Assembly (NCBI RefSeq): GCF_002150735.1
Contig: NZ_MUKA01000133.1
Span: 1-40,388 of the forward strand
DNA: 40,388 bases
Reading direction: 5' to 3'
Origin: Streptomyces africanus
GTDB taxonomy: Bacteria; Actinomycetota; Actinomycetes; Streptomycetales; Streptomycetaceae
In this document: piece by piece, positions 40,293 to 40,388 of the stretch
Layout: every line of letters begins with the position of its first letter
Numbering within the stretch: position 1 is the stretch's first letter
The notes under the pieces: generated by a model
What the model was told of the DNA's origin: nothing
Seen by the model: only the letters and a program-made list of their open reading frames with translations
Database searches by the model: none
Program-made: the position numbers and the translations under genes

Positions 40293-40388
40293 TCAGCGTT
40301 GCGGAGGCTGCGCCGGCGGATTCTGCCGGCCCTGCGGCTGCTGTTGCTGGGGGTAGGGCTGGGCGTACGGGCCGGGGGGCTGCTGAGG
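40293..40388 (-). CDS. C-terminal end of a Pro/Gln-rich protein (cut by window edge)
   Basis: The last 31 codons of a minus-strand gene read PQQPPGPYAQPYPQQQQPQG and end RQNPPAQPPQR before a TGA at 40293-40295, followed by a hairpin terminator. Such tails occur on many Streptomyces membrane or kinase proteins, so no function can be given. Confidence 0.62.
   Translation of the reverse strand, partial: PQQPPGPYAQPYPQQQQPQGRQNPPAQPPQR

Overview
This window is chromosomal DNA from a Streptomyces species. The evidence is very high GC with strong third-position bias, frequent GTG starts and one TTG start, GTGA/ATGA stop-start overlaps, rare TTA codons, and gene order. From about 28.8 kb to the right end the order (murA, HU, malic enzyme, HelD-like ATPase, anti-sigma, ECF sigma, CGNR protein, HemD-type regulator, narK) matches, as far as I recall, the S. 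coelicolor core region around SCO2949-SCO2959. No phage, insertion sequence or CRISPR array was seen. Most of the window is core genome with a few accessory-looking spots.

Layout. 1-5.4 kb: N-terminus of an RDD-type membrane protein, a GlcD-like FAD oxidase, a TPR protein, and hpd (tyrosine catabolism) divergent from an Lrp/AsnC regulator. 5.9-9.6 kb: a four-gene osmoprotectant (OpuC/ProU-type) ABC transporter with overlapping genes, 19 bases after the Lrp gene. 9.6-14 kb: an ArsR-type regulator with a near-perfect operator and probably a leaderless mRNA, a TTA-containing 60-residue ORF, a Lon-like membrane protease, an IclR regulator and a DEAD/DEAH-like helicase. 14.1-19.1 kb: an MFS exporter, a promoter followed by an enlarged tRNA-like element and an intact tRNA-Cys(GCA), a TTA-containing DUF6083 gene, a sortase-type LAXTG surface protein and a tandem SUKH-4 protein.

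19.3-25.7 kb (all minus strand): a xanthine dehydrogenase-like operon, FAD subunit - [2Fe-2S] subunit - Mo subunit - small P-loop protein, joined by GTGA overlaps. It is the most unusual part of the window. The Fe-S subunit is 942 residues rather than roughly 200 and carries a 29-copy decapeptide array plus a His/Pro-rich tail. The Mo subunit appears to lack the family's catalytic glutamate. The P-loop protein looks internally deleted.

26-40.4 kb: cytoplasmic GH20 hexosaminidase, DUF3039 protein, YqgE, murA, HU, NAD(P)-malic enzyme with an ACT domain, a structured intergenic RNA candidate ending in a strong terminator, HelD-like RNA polymerase-associated ATPase, anti-sigma/ECF sigma pair (probably rsuA/sigU), CGNR transcription factor, nnaR-like nitrate regulator, narK nitrate transporter with a possible GlnR-type site, and the last 31 codons of a Pro/Gln-rich protein. 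Several clear hairpin terminators mark transcript ends.
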